A DNA stretch of 64,000 bases from Globodera rostochiensis (lineage: Eukaryota > Nematoda > Chromadorea > Rhabditida > Heteroderidae): assembly GCA_018350325.1 (NCBI GenBank), contig JAEVLN010000010.1, positions 558,001 through 622,000 of the forward strand. Reading direction: 5' to 3'. The notes beneath the pieces are model-generated. The model made no database searches. It was not told the DNA's origin and worked only from the letters and a program-made list of their open reading frames with translations. Both the position numbers and the translations under genes were made by a program. Shown one piece after another: positions 32,761 to 58,265 of this stretch (within the stretch, counting starts at the first letter, position 1; every line of letters starts with the position of its first letter).

Positions 32761-32869
32761 TAACTTTGTTGGGGGGGGGGGGGTTTTCACTTTTTTCTTT
32801 TTTTTTGGGGGGGGGGGTGTTTAGAGTGTGTCTTCGTTGGACTTCTCTTCCATATTGCTGTGGTGTGGC

Positions 32870-33175
32870 GTCTGAACAGTTGCCGAAAATTGTGGAAGAA
32901 GAAAATGCAATGTTTTTGAAAAAGTTTTACATTACAATTTTGGGGTTTTTGTGGTTTTATTTAAAATATGGGAAAGAGGGTGTGTGTGTGGAGGTGCATT
33001 GGTTTAAAAAAATTTTCCAAATTAACGCGATGGTGGTGACTCAAGTCGGACGTGTCTCGGAGGAGGAGTCATTGAAATTGAGCAAGGTGGACGCGAGCAG
33101 TCCATCCGGAATTGGCTTCCAACTTCGAAGTGCGCGGATACCCGACGCTGAAATTCTTCAAAAACGGTTTGAATG
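32870..33175 (+). pseudogene. Protein disulfide isomerase relic
   Basis: EQLPKIVEEENAMFLKK at about 32875-32925 resembles the start of a PDI thioredoxin domain. EEESLKLSKVDASS at about 33060-33102 matches the EESPIKLAKVDAT segment. In another frame, NFEVRGYPTLKFFKNG at about 33122-33170 is the classic PDI motif. The WCGHCK active site cannot be found between them, and the frame changes at about 33105-33120. This is a decayed partial copy. Confidence 0.65.
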
Positions 33176-33684
33176 CGTTTCATATACCGTGCCAAGATTG
33201 TTGCTATGATTAGTGTGGCATAAATTTCGTTCAAAATCTGACCAAAAAGACGACATTACATACAGACATATTTTGTCATTAGATATCAGAATTAAACGAA
33301 CTTTTTTTTGATTAGTCCAGCTTTATAAGCTGAATTTAATTCTATAACCCTAACTTGTTCAGTTTTGAACCAAACTGTAAAACTTTTTTTTGTTTAGTTC
33401 AGTTTTAAAGCTGAATTTTATAATATATAATTATTTTTAAAAATTAAAATTTCAAAGATTATTTTTTGTTCACATGCATAAATTGGTTAGACCCTCCGTT
33501 AGACCAACCCCACCCACCCTCACAACTGCGTTTTCTATCGACTTTACTATGAACAAATTAGCCACCCTCCCCACAGTTCCAATATTCTTGCAAATCAAAT
33601 GTGAAAGGAGATGATCAAATATGAAATAAAATTCAAAACAAAACTTTGCAAATCATATGTCAAAAAAGATGATCGAAAAAAAAC

Positions 33685-34816
33685 TTATCGCCTAAAGAAA
33701 AATCCGATTTTTTTGTGTGCCTGCTTTTCTGCTTCTTCGCGTCGGCGCCTTGCTTCCAGCTTTTGCATTCCAGTACGGTTATAAAAAAAAACAATTTTAT
33801 TTTTGGACGTTTTTGGACTACCCTCCCCAAAAATTATTTTTTCCTTTGTGGTGGGAAAGCCAAAGGCCCTCGTCACCCAGATATTTTTTCTTTAAGGCGA
33901 GTGAGCCAAGGGCCCTCACCACACCAATGTTTTCCCCTTGGTGTTGGAGAGCCAAAGGTCTCGTCACCCCTATTTTTTTTCTTGGGGCGGGAGAGAAAAA
34001 GCCCTCACCACGGTTTTGTTTTTGGTTTTTTCGGTTTTTTTGTCGCTGTCAATCGCGCCCTGCAAAGGTCCTTTGGCGGCTGGCTCGAAGTTTAACACCT
34101 TCTTTGGGATTTGTTTGGTTGAGGAGTTGACAATTTTGAGTTTTTTTGGCAGAGTTTTCCGCTCAGTAATTTCGTAGTGAGGTGGAGTAGATTCGGTTTC
34201 GGTCGGAGCTTGTAAGGTGCTTCTTTTATTTCTTTTTGCTGAAGAAAAAAGTTGATTTATTGTGGGTTAAATGGTTTATTTTATTTTGTTCTGTTATTAT
34301 ATATTTTTTCCTGTAGTGGTTAACTCAGAAAAGCTTACTCTTGAAGGCGACTTGCGCTTGGACAGATAACCGGCCTTGTGTTGCTTGAAGTTCAGTGGGA
34401 GTAAACGGCTTCTTCAGCACATGTCCGCTTTTTCTCAGCATTTCACACGGTTGTTGAGGAAGTTGGACAGAGGACCGGCTTCTCATTCTTTGAAGAACGG
34501 TCTTCCCGGGTCGTGCGGCACCAATTGTCGTCACCACAGGTTGGTGGACAAAATTTAAAGGAATGGGCAGGAACAAGGCCAACTGCGGTCGGGTGTTGTT
34601 CAACGGGGTGAATGGGATAGGGGCTGTTTGGATTGCTCGGAGTTTAAGGCGTTGTTGGAGCGTGGGAGTCGGAATTGTGGCGCAGAAGTCGGAATAATAG
34701 TCCATAAGTTTGGCAATATTTGGTTTTGGGGCAAGCTCAAACTTGTGTAATAAACCGGGGAGAATAGGGTTGAATGGAGGGGACAATGGATCAATTTTGT
34801 TTACCGAAAATAACAT
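33685..34816 (-). CDS. Unknown protein, three exons (260 aa)
   Basis: Exons 34816-34339, 34238-34009 and 33759-33685, phases agree (783 nt). Exon 1 is Pro/Leu-rich (DPLSPPFNPILPGLLHKFEL, later LKKPFTPTELQATQGRL). Exon 2 is basic and Thr/Lys-rich. The last exon is a charged helix (LEARRRREEAEKQAHKKIGF). No family recognised; a nuclear or cytoskeletal role would fit the composition, but this is weak. The start codon lies right at the edge of the TATA-bearing dispersed repeat. Intron 2 is a minisatellite. Acceptor of exon 3 (CAAAAG) is the weakest junction. Confidence 0.5.
33840..34006. repeat. Minisatellite in intron 2
   Basis: About three to four diverged units of about 55 bases with AAGG(C/T)CCTC(G/A)(T/C)CAC and CTTGGGGCGGGAGA-type words, between exons 2 and 3 of the gene at 33685-34816. 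Confidence 0.55.
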
Positions 34817-34854
34817 AAGTTTGAATATTTATGAATTAGAGTTGTTTTAGATAC

Positions 34855-35215
34855 GAAACAAAGTTTAGTGGAAATGAAGAACAGCACCATTTTATACTGC
34901 ACAAAAAGCTCTGCGTCCTTAGGCTGCGCAAACAAATGTTTTAAAATAACCAAATTCATTCTGTTTAAAAAATTTTTTGTTCAAGTTTTTTGTGAACGCA
35001 AACATTTTATTCTTAAGATACTCTACGCAAACAACAATTTTTTTTGTTCATTCTTGATTAGCGCGCCAAAACTTGCAAAATTACTCCAGGGTTGAACAAA
35101 CACAAAATAGGGCCTTGGGCCCATCCACAAATCTGTTCTGCATAATCTAGCCACCCCTCATAGTGCTCATCCTCGGCTCCTCGATAGCCCTATCACCAGA
35201 CCGAACGAATAGAAC
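34855..35215 (-). repeat. Dispersed repeat with TATA box, copy 2
   Basis: Matches 24530-24814 through GGGCCCATCCAC and continues to share CATAGTGCTCATCCTCGGCTCC with the 30340-30510 copy. On the minus strand it has GTATAAAATGG about 75 bases before the ATG of the gene at 34816. Similarity to copy 1 extends to the first codons (ATGTTATTTT). Confidence 0.65.
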
Positions 35216-35246
35216 AGCCTTTGACTGCTTTGAAACAACGCCACCT

Positions 35247-35555
35247 TCACCAATAGCAACAACGGCGGCCACACGCGAGAGCGAACTCAACTTGTTGATA
35301 GTGGTCAAGTGTTTGTGCACGACCAGGGATGTTATTTTGCCCCAGAAAGGTGGGATTTACCACGTTTTGGGGTTCTTTGCCACGGTTTGCTACGTTTTGT
35401 AAAGCTGGCACTTTTGGTTGAATGCCACGTTTCCCCCGTTTCTGACGCGAATTCACTTTATTTCCATTTAATTGATATTTTGCATTTATTTTAAAAATTA
35501 ATATACATATCGCCAAAAACGCGATAACAAAATGATTCAGAAGAAGGAATGGCAT
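35247..35555 (-). CDS. Possible short secreted ORF
   Basis: MPFLLLNHFVIAFLAICILIF is a good signal peptide or anchor, followed by a basic stretch (SRQKRGKRG). No family, no supporting splice signals, and the 3' part overlaps the flank of a dispersed repeat. Low confidence. Confidence 0.25.
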   Translation of the reverse strand: MPFLLLNHFVIAFLAICILIFKINAKYQLNGNKVNSRQKRGKRGIQPKVPALQNVANRGKEPQNVVNPTFLGQNNIPGRAQTLDHYQQVEFALACGRRCCYW

Positions 35556-35579
35556 TTTCGCCAATATTTGGACCATAGA

Positions 35580-36617
35580 CTAAAATACCGGAAATGCTTC
35601 AAACACCATTGTCATGCGACACTTCGTCCATTTTCATTGTACATTCGCTCAAAATATTTTTCCTCTTATTATAACACTTAAGGCATTAAAATTAACTCAA
35701 ATATTTTCTAATAGATTTAAAAATTAGCTAAAAAAAGCCCCTTTTTATTGACGCTAATTTTTGATAGATCGATTCGATTGCAAGACTAATAGAACGGCGG
35801 AATGAATTGAATAGGCGAAGCCAAAATCTTCATTTTTATGGCTTTGAATAAAGCGGTCGAGGCCGAACAATCGCTCTGCTCAGGCCCCCAGCAGCAGTGG
35901 GTACAGCCCCATCGCTGGAGGGGAGGGGGCGGCAGCCGAACCCTGCCCCCAGCCAGTGGGGACATCTCCAAAAACTTGTCTTTTTTCAAAAAAAAATTTC
36001 GAAAACGCCTTATTAACCAGGGCTGTGATCTCAAAATTTTAAAAATCCGCATCAGAGCAAGTGAATTAATTCATTTGTGATAATCCCGACCGATCCCGGC
36101 CAACTCTATCCTTAATACGCACGCACTCACGTTGCTGATTGATCTACGGGTCCGCAAATTGGGCTGATTAGGGATGCTGGAGAACATTTACCGAGACTGC
36201 AGACCGAGAGTTGACCCCGAGAACCGAAACGAGACTCCAAAAAACTGAGAATTTTCGAGACTCTCACGCATCATTACGATCGAAAACAAAAACTATTATT
36301 GGGTAGCGGGCCTGGCCCAGTCCGAGTACAAAACGCAAAATCCCAAGCAAATTGATTTTTGTTTGAGTTTTGATTTGGTTTATAATTTTTTATATAGATT
36401 TAGAGCTATGCAATTAATTAGTGCTTACAAAACATATTTTGTTGTAAAGGAAATGGTTTCTTCATTGCGTTTGTCGACACTTGATATGTTTGTATAAGAA
36501 TGACAATAAAACAGTGAACACGCATCCAAAAAGCATTTAAAATTGAAATTCTCTAAAGCAAAATTTTGAAGGACATTTTAAATCTACACAAATTAAAAAA
36601 AAACATTTTGGTTTTGT
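35580..36617. other. No gene seen
   Basis: Contains a lone unit of the 30.8-kb minisatellite (35880-35960), GAGACCGAGAGTTGACC words at 36190-36260 (decayed MITE of the 25706 family) and AT-rich sequence. Confidence 0.4.
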
Positions 36618-38391
36618 TTATTGTGACAAGATCTTTTTGAGAAATCCTTGGTAAAGCTCGGAACGACGGAAGCGAGGCAACTGATCGTTCTCGAGAAGTG
36701 TATAAATTTCCTGAAAATGCCTTTCAAATCAGTACAAAAACATTTAATTGCCTTTTTTGCCACTTCCAAGTCAATAAAGTCCGGCATTTTTGCTGTGGTT
36801 GCCTCGCGCAGTTTCTAAATTTCAAACCCAAGGGAAATTCTCTAAGCAAAACATCGTTATCTCTCTACCTTATTCTAAAACATATTAATCGATTCCTCTT
36901 GGTCTATAATTAAAGAATCTGTAACTCTGAAGCAAGCTATGAGCCTTGGACTGAAGTGGGGAACAGTTCAACCGCCGATGGTCGACTCGCGGACGCCGAC
37001 TCGCCGATAGTCGACTCGCCGACGGTTCGACTCGCCGACGGTTGACTCGCCGACGGTTCGACTCGCCGACGGTTCGACTCGCCGACGGTTGACTCGCCGA
37101 CGGTTCGACTCGCCGACGGTTGACTCGCCGACGGTTAACTCGCCGACGGTTCGACTCGCCGACGGTTGACTCGCCGACGGTTCAACTCGCCGACGGTTCG
37201 ACTCGCCGACGGTTGACACTAGGGTTCGGATAATCGGGTTAGGGCCGGGCGGGCTTTTTTCCGGGCAACCCGAAAGTGGCCGGGCGGGCTTTTTTTGATT
37301 TTTTGTCCGGGCGGGCTTTGCCGGGCGAATATTTTTTGGTTTTTCGTCCGGGCGGGCTTTGCCGGGCGAATACCGGGCTTTAGCCCGGATCGAATATTTC
37401 CTAGTCGGGCGCCCGCCCGGCCGAATGCCCGCCCGACCCGGGCGCCCGTCCGAACCCTAGTTGACACGCCGACGGTTCGACTCGCCGACGGTTCGACTCG
37501 CCGATAATAGTTATTCCGGTTTCATCTATCAACTCAAATAGCGGCCCGACAATGGCAAGCTTTGCCCAATTTTGAGAGAACAAAATTTGATCAAGTATTT
37601 GATAGATTTTGATTCTGAACTGAGCCGGGTAAAATAAATTTCCGGAAACGGGACCGGGAATTTAAAATCCAACGGGAACGGGAACGGGTTCCCGTTCCCG
37701 TTAAAAATCCCGCCCGGCAAAAAAAGACGGGACCGGGAATCCTGTAGCGGGAATCTTACAGATTCTTTAATTGCAGACCGAGTGAAAAATGGCTTGGCAA
37801 AATCATTTGCACTTTTTGCTTTAACCATATAAATAAGTTAGACCACGAAATACTTACGCCCATTGCAACACAGCTCAAGTTCACGTACACTCCGTACTTT
37901 TTGAGCAGTTCAGAAATTCCCTTTCGGATCATCTCCGGGTCCTTTACCCCCCGCAGACTTTCCACCGCCTCAACAAACAGCAAATTTTCTTCAGCAAACG
38001 TTTCGTGGAGGAAACAGCGAAAAATTTGACAACCTATTAAAATGCTAAATTTTTAAAAGAATTTTTAAATTTTTCTTTTGTTTAATTTTTTATATTTTTA
38101 AATTATATTTTTTTTTGTTGATTATTTTGCCTACCCAACGGATCTTTCAGCAAATGTGCCAATGTTGCTGTACCCCAGGAATGTGCTCTTGAATACTGAA
38201 TAATCAAAATTAAAATGCAAAACATTCAAAAAGAAGACGACATCAATTCCCGCCGACGATGGCATTTGCGGAGTTTGCTTTTTGTTGAGTTCATCCTCCT
38301 TGAAAAGGTTGATGTTTTTGTTGGAGAAATTTGGTGAGTTTGGCATTTTATTGGTCAGAACATCGCCGCCAGCAGCAGGTTGAAGTGCCAT
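36618..38391 (-). CDS. RGS-domain protein (174 aa)
   Basis: Regulator of G-protein signalling: speeds GTP hydrolysis by G-alpha subunits. Five exons with agreeing phases: 38391-38242, 38195-38135, 38033-37872, 37818-37760, 36710-36618 (525 nt). After a polar 50-aa N-terminus the RGS fold runs AHSWGTATLAHLLKDPLG, CQIFRCFLHETFAEENLLF (the F..FL..E...EN.LF core), a variable middle, and EIYTLLENDQLPRFRRSELY (the LL..D..PRF..S..Y end). Length and order fit a single-domain RGS. The exon 3 donor (AGCT/GTGTTG) is the least sure; an alternative GTAAGT 13 bases further would break phase with exon 4. The last intron (1,049 bases) holds a minisatellite and a MITE. A copy of exon 3 lies at 24815-24950. 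Confidence 0.8.
36975..37508. repeat. CGCCGACGGTTGACT minisatellite in RGS intron 4
   Basis: About 18 units of 15-16 bases (ACTCGCCGACGGTTG / ACTCGCCGACGGTTCG), interrupted at 37220-37459 by a MITE and resuming after it. Confidence 0.9.
37220..37459. mobile_element. hAT-type MITE with GGGCGGGCTTTGCC words
   Basis: Ends TAGGGTTCGG / CCGAACCCTA, exact 8-bp duplication GTTGACAC (37212-37219, 37460-37467). It is inserted into the minisatellite of RGS intron 4. Interior words are CCGGGCGGGCTTT. Confidence 0.92.
37630..37755. repeat. GGGAACGGGAACGG block
   Basis: Palindromic GGGAACGGGTTCCCGTTCCC and GGGACCGGGAAT words in RGS intron 4, similar in style to MITE interiors here. Ends were not defined. 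Confidence 0.5.
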
Positions 38392-38399
38392 GATATTTA

Positions 38400-40450
38400 T
38401 AATATTTTTGATGATGATGAAAATTGAATGAATTTTTTGAAAAAAATTATTGGGCTTATAAAATGTGAGTAATTAACAAAAGTGGCAGAAACATTCGTTT
38501 TTTTTCAAATTCATCATCCTCTTTAAATGTATAGAAAGTTGTCATCAAAAGCTTTTTAGCCCACCGGAAGCAATGTGATAAATTTGGTGTAGAAATTGGT
38601 CCCTCCGGCGGATGCAGAAGAATGAATATGAATGTGGCCAATTAGCCCCCGGGTTGAAGAATTTTTAAGAATAATGGCTGTTTAATTTGGTGTCGAGACT
38701 GGTCCGGCAGATGGAGAAGAATATGTACAAATGTTTTTGAGAATAATGCCCAGCAAAATTGGCAGCAAAAATGATGTTTGAGTATTGAAATTGATTGTAC
38801 TCATTTGTCAATGTACAATAAAAATGACGAAGAAAAAACATCATTTTGTACCTGAAAATATGTTATTTGATGCACTGATTACATTTTGTCAATAGAAAAT
38901 AAAATTTGAAATTTCGTTTTTGAATCGGTTGAAAATAACTCAACAAAATCAAACAAACAAGGCAATCGAAAGCTCTAAGCTTCTAAAAGCAATTGTTAAG
39001 CCGAAGCTAAACAATTCGAGAAATTCTTGAAAATGTTATTTCTAGGGAGGCAAAAAATATGCACATAAAATCTTGAAATATGCGCATAAAATATGCACCA
39101 AAAATTGCAAAATATGCACATAAAATGAAAAAATATGCACATAAATTTTTCCAAATTCAATATAATTTCCCCAAATCACGAAAAAGTAAATTTTTAGGGT
39201 TGCATTTTTGAAAATTTTTAAAAAATCAATTTTAGGGGTATATTTTTCATTTTTATTGCATTTTTGTTAAGGAATTTTTGAAAAATAGCAAAATATGGAT
39301 AAAAATGGCGAAAATGCCAAAAAATGAAATAGCGAAATATGCACAAATATGCAAATATGCACATAAATCGCGAAATATGCAAAAATATGCAAAATATGCA
39401 GATGGAAATGCGGTCTAGAAGCTTCAAACCAAGCTGAAAACAACTTTTTCGTGCGTTTCAGACCGTTCCCAGTTCAGGAAAAAAATATGCATTTGCATAT
39501 AATTTGCTTCCCTAGTTATTTCCATAAACATTTATTAATTCGCTTTTTTTTCCCCCGGCGGCGCCTATCTACACCTCCGGACCCCTCTGAAATGCTTTCA
39601 TTTTTGACACTCACATTTTTGGTGAAATGCACAAAATATTGAACGGAACTATTGTAGAAAATTTGGAAAAAATCAATTAAGTGTTTTGATAAATAAAAAA
39701 TTTTGAGTGTCTTAAATTTTGCAGTTATGTACTTGAAAATCAACATGGTTGTACTTGAATTAATGCCTTCCCGATACAAACCCTGTTTAAAGTATGGTAT
39801 TTGCAAAAAAAGGCAAATGCCTGAAAATAATCCTGTCTCTACTCTAGTCAAGTCCAAATCAATTTAAAAAAATCAGTTTTAGCATTCACACAATAATTAC
39901 ACATTTTTCTTTTAAATTAAAAATAATCAATTTTTTAGGGAGGAATAGAGCCAATGCTATTTTTCTTTCTCTGACTCATATTAAACAAATGCTAAAACAT
40001 TACATCAAATAATTAAAAAATTTAAAGATTCGAAATCCAAATTCCTTTTGTACTCTAATTTAAATCAGTGAACGACTAAATCCCGATCAATCTCAAGCGG
40101 CTTGGCTGTGATTCCGATCAGTCTCGGTCTTGTTTTCTTCGGCATCCCGTGGGATTTATGTTTTAAATATATACATAAATTAACAAAAACTGTTAACAAT
40201 TAATTTTTTGCAAGAGACCCATTAAAGCAAAATGTGCCTGCCCCATTTTTGCCAACACTCATTTTTTTATGATGTAATATTCCCTAATGACTTCATCAAA
40301 ATTACTATCTGAATTGATTTGCCAGCCCCACAAAATTATAAAATGAATTTTTTCAATATTTATTTTATATTTTAGTCTGCGGAATAATTTTATAGATGTA
40401 ATAAAAAGATTTTGTTATTTTTAAAGTTTGATAAGCTCTTATTTTGTTCA
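38400..40450. other. No gene seen apart from a MITE
   Basis: AT-rich spacer between the RGS gene and the giant gene. It holds the MITE at 39043-39514 and a GGCGGCGCCTATC word near 39558. Short frames are unsupported. Confidence 0.4.
39043..39514. mobile_element. hAT-type MITE with AAATATGCACATA words
   Basis: Ends TAGGGAGGCAAA / TTTGCTTCCCTA and the exact 8-bp duplication GTTATTTC (39035-39042, 39515-39522). Interior is AT-rich AATATGCAC words, showing that GC content is not the shared property of these elements. Confidence 0.9.
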
Positions 40451-40460
40451 TTCTTTTCAG
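40451..40460 (+). promoter_or_regulatory. Likely trans-splice or 5' UTR acceptor
   Basis: TTCTTTTCAG lies 4 bases before the ATG at 40465. Such a strong acceptor directly before a start codon is typical of spliced-leader addition in nematodes; a cis intron in the 5' UTR is the alternative. Confidence 0.55.
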
Positions 40461-40464
40461 AAAA

Positions 40465-54774
<14,310 letters not shown>

Positions 54775-55445
54775 AACACACCGTTTCGTGATTGCTAATT
54801 TTTGTACAATTAAAATATTAAACGATTACTAATGTTGTTCTTATAAAACAGTGAATATGTCAACATTTTGTTAAGAAAACGAAATAAAAGTACCCGAATT
54901 TTCGCAAAAGTTAGAGACTCCATTTTTGTATCATTCAAATTGTACATTTTATACAAAAGAATGATGAAACGTTTGTGATACGTTGAACCCTTTTAAATGC
55001 GGGATTCGATATCGAGACTTGATCGCGAGACTGACCCCATAACCGAGATTTTTAAAACTCGAGATCCGACACCGATGCTCCCGCCCGTGGGGGGGGGGGG
55101 GCTAAACATTGAATGTGATATGACAATTTTAAGGGGTTACTTGGGTCGGGGCTTTACATCAAAGAACTATGATTTTTATGGAATAAAAATTCTTATATAA
55201 AATTTAAATGAAAATTGAGATTAATATTTAGTAATTTGCGGTTTAATTAGGTAAAATATCTTTTCAAATTCTATTCTCTAATCTTGCAAATATTTGCAGA
55301 AAAAAGAAAGATAAATTTTGAAGCCAAAAGTCTTATCATTGAAAAATTGGAGCATTCATTCGTCGACTTCATATCTTTTCAATTGGAAAAATCAAAATTA
55401 GAAACATTAATGCTTCTTGGCCTTGGAATGTGCAAATAAAAGGAA
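54775..55445. other. No gene seen
   Basis: 3' flank of the giant gene. GAGACTTGATCGCGAGACTGACC words at 55010-55075 look like a decayed MITE of the 25706 family, and a G-run lies at 55090-55101. Confidence 0.4.
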
Positions 55446-55448
55446 CTC

Positions 55449-55455
55449 TATAAAA
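55449..55455 (+). promoter_or_regulatory. TATA box upstream of Cys-rich peptide gene
   Basis: TATAAAAGG 184 bases before the ATG at 55633. An acceptor-like CACACAG ends at 55617, so a 5' UTR intron or spliced-leader site may lie between. Confidence 0.4.
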
Positions 55456-55632
55456 GGAAGCATTTGGACGATCAAAAAGCACAAATTAAATTTCTTAATT
55501 TATTTGATAAATTAATTAATCTCTTCTTTTACATTTTTAAATAATTTCTGAATAAATGGTCAATTAAATAATTTAATTTTTAAATTTAAATTCAATCCAA
55601 TTTTTGTAAGCACACAGAAACAATTGCAAAAA

Positions 55633-56013
55633 ATGAATGCACAAAAGACAATAATTGTCGCGTTGGTAATTGCCGTTGCCATGCTGTCCATGGAAGTGCC
55701 GTCGGTGGACGCCCAATGCTGCGTTCCTGACGGCAACGGTGGCTGCGTGTCGCCGCAGGGTTGCTGTGTGACTTGCCTTCCGCTTGGCTCTGACTGTTTC
55801 TGCGCAGATGGCGCAAACGTAAAAACTCCCCGACCCCATAAATATATTTATTACTACAAAAATGGAATATTTTAGAAGACACCAAATGCCCGCAATGCCG
55901 TGGAAGCCGCCGCCGCCGCCGCCGCCGCTGACGGCACAGCTGCTGGTTCAAATGAGAGGACAAAATTCGGACAAAGCTTGCCAAGATTTGTTGAAGAACT
56001 CGAACGACAATAA
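55633..56013 (+). CDS. Small secreted Cys-rich peptide precursor (107 aa)
   Basis: Two exons: 55633-55818 and 55876-56013, in phase. The signal peptide IIVALVIAVAMLSMEVPSVDA is cut about residue 27. The mature part starts QCCVPDGNGGC with eight cysteines in the order CC-C-CC-C-C-C, then a tail with an eight-Ala run (NAVEAAAAAAAADG) and a charged end. The eight cysteines would allow four disulfides. I recognise no family by name. Signal peptide, small size and Cys content fit nematode gland or surface secretions. The genomic GCC run makes the Ala tract prone to length change. Confidence 0.65.
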
Positions 56014-56420
56014 ACACATTCCTTTCTTCCCATTCACCTTGTTGTTCAAAAATGCATAGAAATATATATAAAATATAATAATTATTATTATTAAGACGCT
56101 AATTTTAAGGCACTAAAAACTTCAAAAAAAAAATGGTCAAAAGGCACTAAAAATACCAAAAAGACCCAAATAGACACCTCCACTCGGCGCATATTTCTTT
56201 TTGATTGTTATATCCTTTTGTTACTTAAAAAAAGCCGTTGTTTTTCTTAATTTTCAAAATTTTGAACCGGTTAAAAAACCGGTTTTTATGTATTTGAAAA
56301 TCTACATGATTCTCGCTCAGTTACAATAAAATATATTATAAATTATAAGATTATTTATTATATTTTATACATTTAAAAATGAATTAATAATAAAACAGAA
56401 AATTACTACAATTTTTGGCA

Positions 56421-56679
56421 AAAAGCTTGGCGATGGGCGTTTGGATGGCGTGCTCGCGAGTGCTATCGGAGCCACTGTGACCGCGCGGGAGATTTTGCCT
56501 GCTCCCTTGCGGGCCTGAGCCGTTGCTCTCCGCATTGTGCGCCCGGGACGGCCCCGGCTCCCCCGGGCCGCCCCTGCCGACGCGGCCCTTGGTCACGACA
56601 CTCGGTCGGCGCACGCCCGCCCCCCGTCCGCCTTCGCCCCCAACTCGCTGGGTCACAAGAGCCCGCCACGACCCCCGGC
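56421..56679 (-). ncRNA. SRP RNA (7SL), copy 3
   Basis: Minus-strand copy with the same 259-nt structure: start GCCGGGGG at 56679, helix 8 hairpin GGGAGCAGGCAAAATCTCCC, terminator T-run at 56424-56420. A TATA box (56707-56702) lies 28 bases upstream, and one CCCCGGGG repeat unit lies at about 56740-56815. It agrees with copy 2 at the GGGGCCG site and with copy 1 at the CCCATCGCC site. Confidence 0.88.
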
Positions 56680-57289
56680 GGTTGGATGCATTTTATTTCC
56701 CTTTATAAAGCAATGGAAGGGAAGGGGAGAGGAAGGGAAATTATCTCTGACAACCCCCGGGGCCACTATTTCTTTCATCCCCGGGGGTCATTGCTATTTC
56801 TTCTTTTCTCTGACTCATAGGATAAATGCTGAAACATTACATCAAATAAAAATTGTATTTTTTTATGTCAATAAAATGCGAAAATCAGCAACAAATTACA
56901 TATTATGGATTTTTCTAAATGAATTTCTTTCTTTTATTGGCCCAATTTTTATTATTTATTTTATGTTTTATATAATTATTATTTTCTTGTATTAAATATT
57001 ATGGCATGGATTTATGTGTATGGAATCAATTAGACAAAAATCAAATTTAATGCGGATTTTAATGCTGTTTTTCTCTAGTTAATTTTACACAGACCATAAA
57101 GTTCACGCGTCATCAAAAATCTCAAATTAACAAACATTTTTTGTTTAACATTTTCCAAGGTCTACAATAGAGATCGATCGGCCTGATTCTTTATCGAAAT
57201 CTCAATCGACGAAATGATCGAAATCTCGATCGGTCTTCAAGTTATATGTATTTATTTCTGTTTTCAATTTATATGAATTAATTTAAGCA

Positions 57290-58200
57290 ATGTTTTTTTT
57301 GTCGACGTTATTCATTGGTTTGGCATTTGTGTCCGGTAAAGCAACAAAAGTCGAGATTAATTCGCAAAACCGAGAAAACTTTGTGCTTTCTGCTGCTGGT
57401 GACGACAAAATCTTTGCAGAATTCAAAGGCTCTTTTTCTTTTTCAGAGGGTGGAAAATTTGAAATTTAAAATATATTTTTTTAGAATTTTTGAAAAGCGG
57501 AAAAGCCACGGAAAAGGCACTGTTCGATTGGGCACTGATCAACGGATGTGAAATTGTTGGCGGCGGATTTCACATAAAATCCAAATATGGGGGCATTGAC
57601 TGTTCCACAATAATCTCTCAACTCCAACAAAAAGTTGCGCAAATTTGCAGTCAAAAAATTGAACAAAATGACAAATCATCTGCATCAATTTTGGCCGACA
57701 AATCATCACTAATTCAAATCGGTCAGTGCATTTTGGGTCAACTTCAGTTGGACGAGAAGGAAATTATTCAAAATGCTTTGGCGAATGGACAAAATGCCAA
57801 AAGAAAAGTGGCACTCTTCAAATTTGGCACTTTGATCAAAGCATTTTTGAACGAATTGCCCGAGGAACAGGCGAAAAGTGCCCTCGTGAAATTGCTGGCC
57901 GCTAAGGAACAAGTTTTGCCGAGCGATTTGATCAAAATGCTCCTCAACAAAATGAGTTTTATCGTTGCCGACGACCGACGGATTGGCACCGAAAAATCAG
58001 AAAATTTTAAAAAATGCCCGGGAAATGTCAGAAAAGCAAAACAATTCGCGCAGAGAAGAAAGCGCCGTGAGGCTTTTAATTATAACAGTTATATTAAAAT
58101 GATTTTTTTACTTTTCATTTTTGGCCAAGTGAGCGCTATCGCATTTTTGTTACTTTTGTTCCTCCTCCCTGTCGCATTTCAAAGGCCTAAGTCGGAATAA
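57290..58200 (+). CDS. Putative secreted or membrane protein, unknown family, copy B (284 aa)
   Basis: Exons 57290-57428 and 57485-58200, phases agree, same length as copy A. Signal peptide MFFLSTLFIGLAFVSG, helical middle, basic QRRKRREAF and hydrophobic C-terminus as in copy A. Compared with copy A, one extra C after AAAGG changes the intron start from GT to GC (AAAG/GCTCTT), so it would use a GC-AG intron or be impaired. Other changes are few and mostly substitutions (for example LLGSKEQ to LLAAKEQ). Confidence 0.65.
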
Positions 58201-58265
58201 ATAAAATGAATTTCTGTTTTAATGTTTGTGTTGAATTTAAATACTATTAAATATGTAATATGTAC

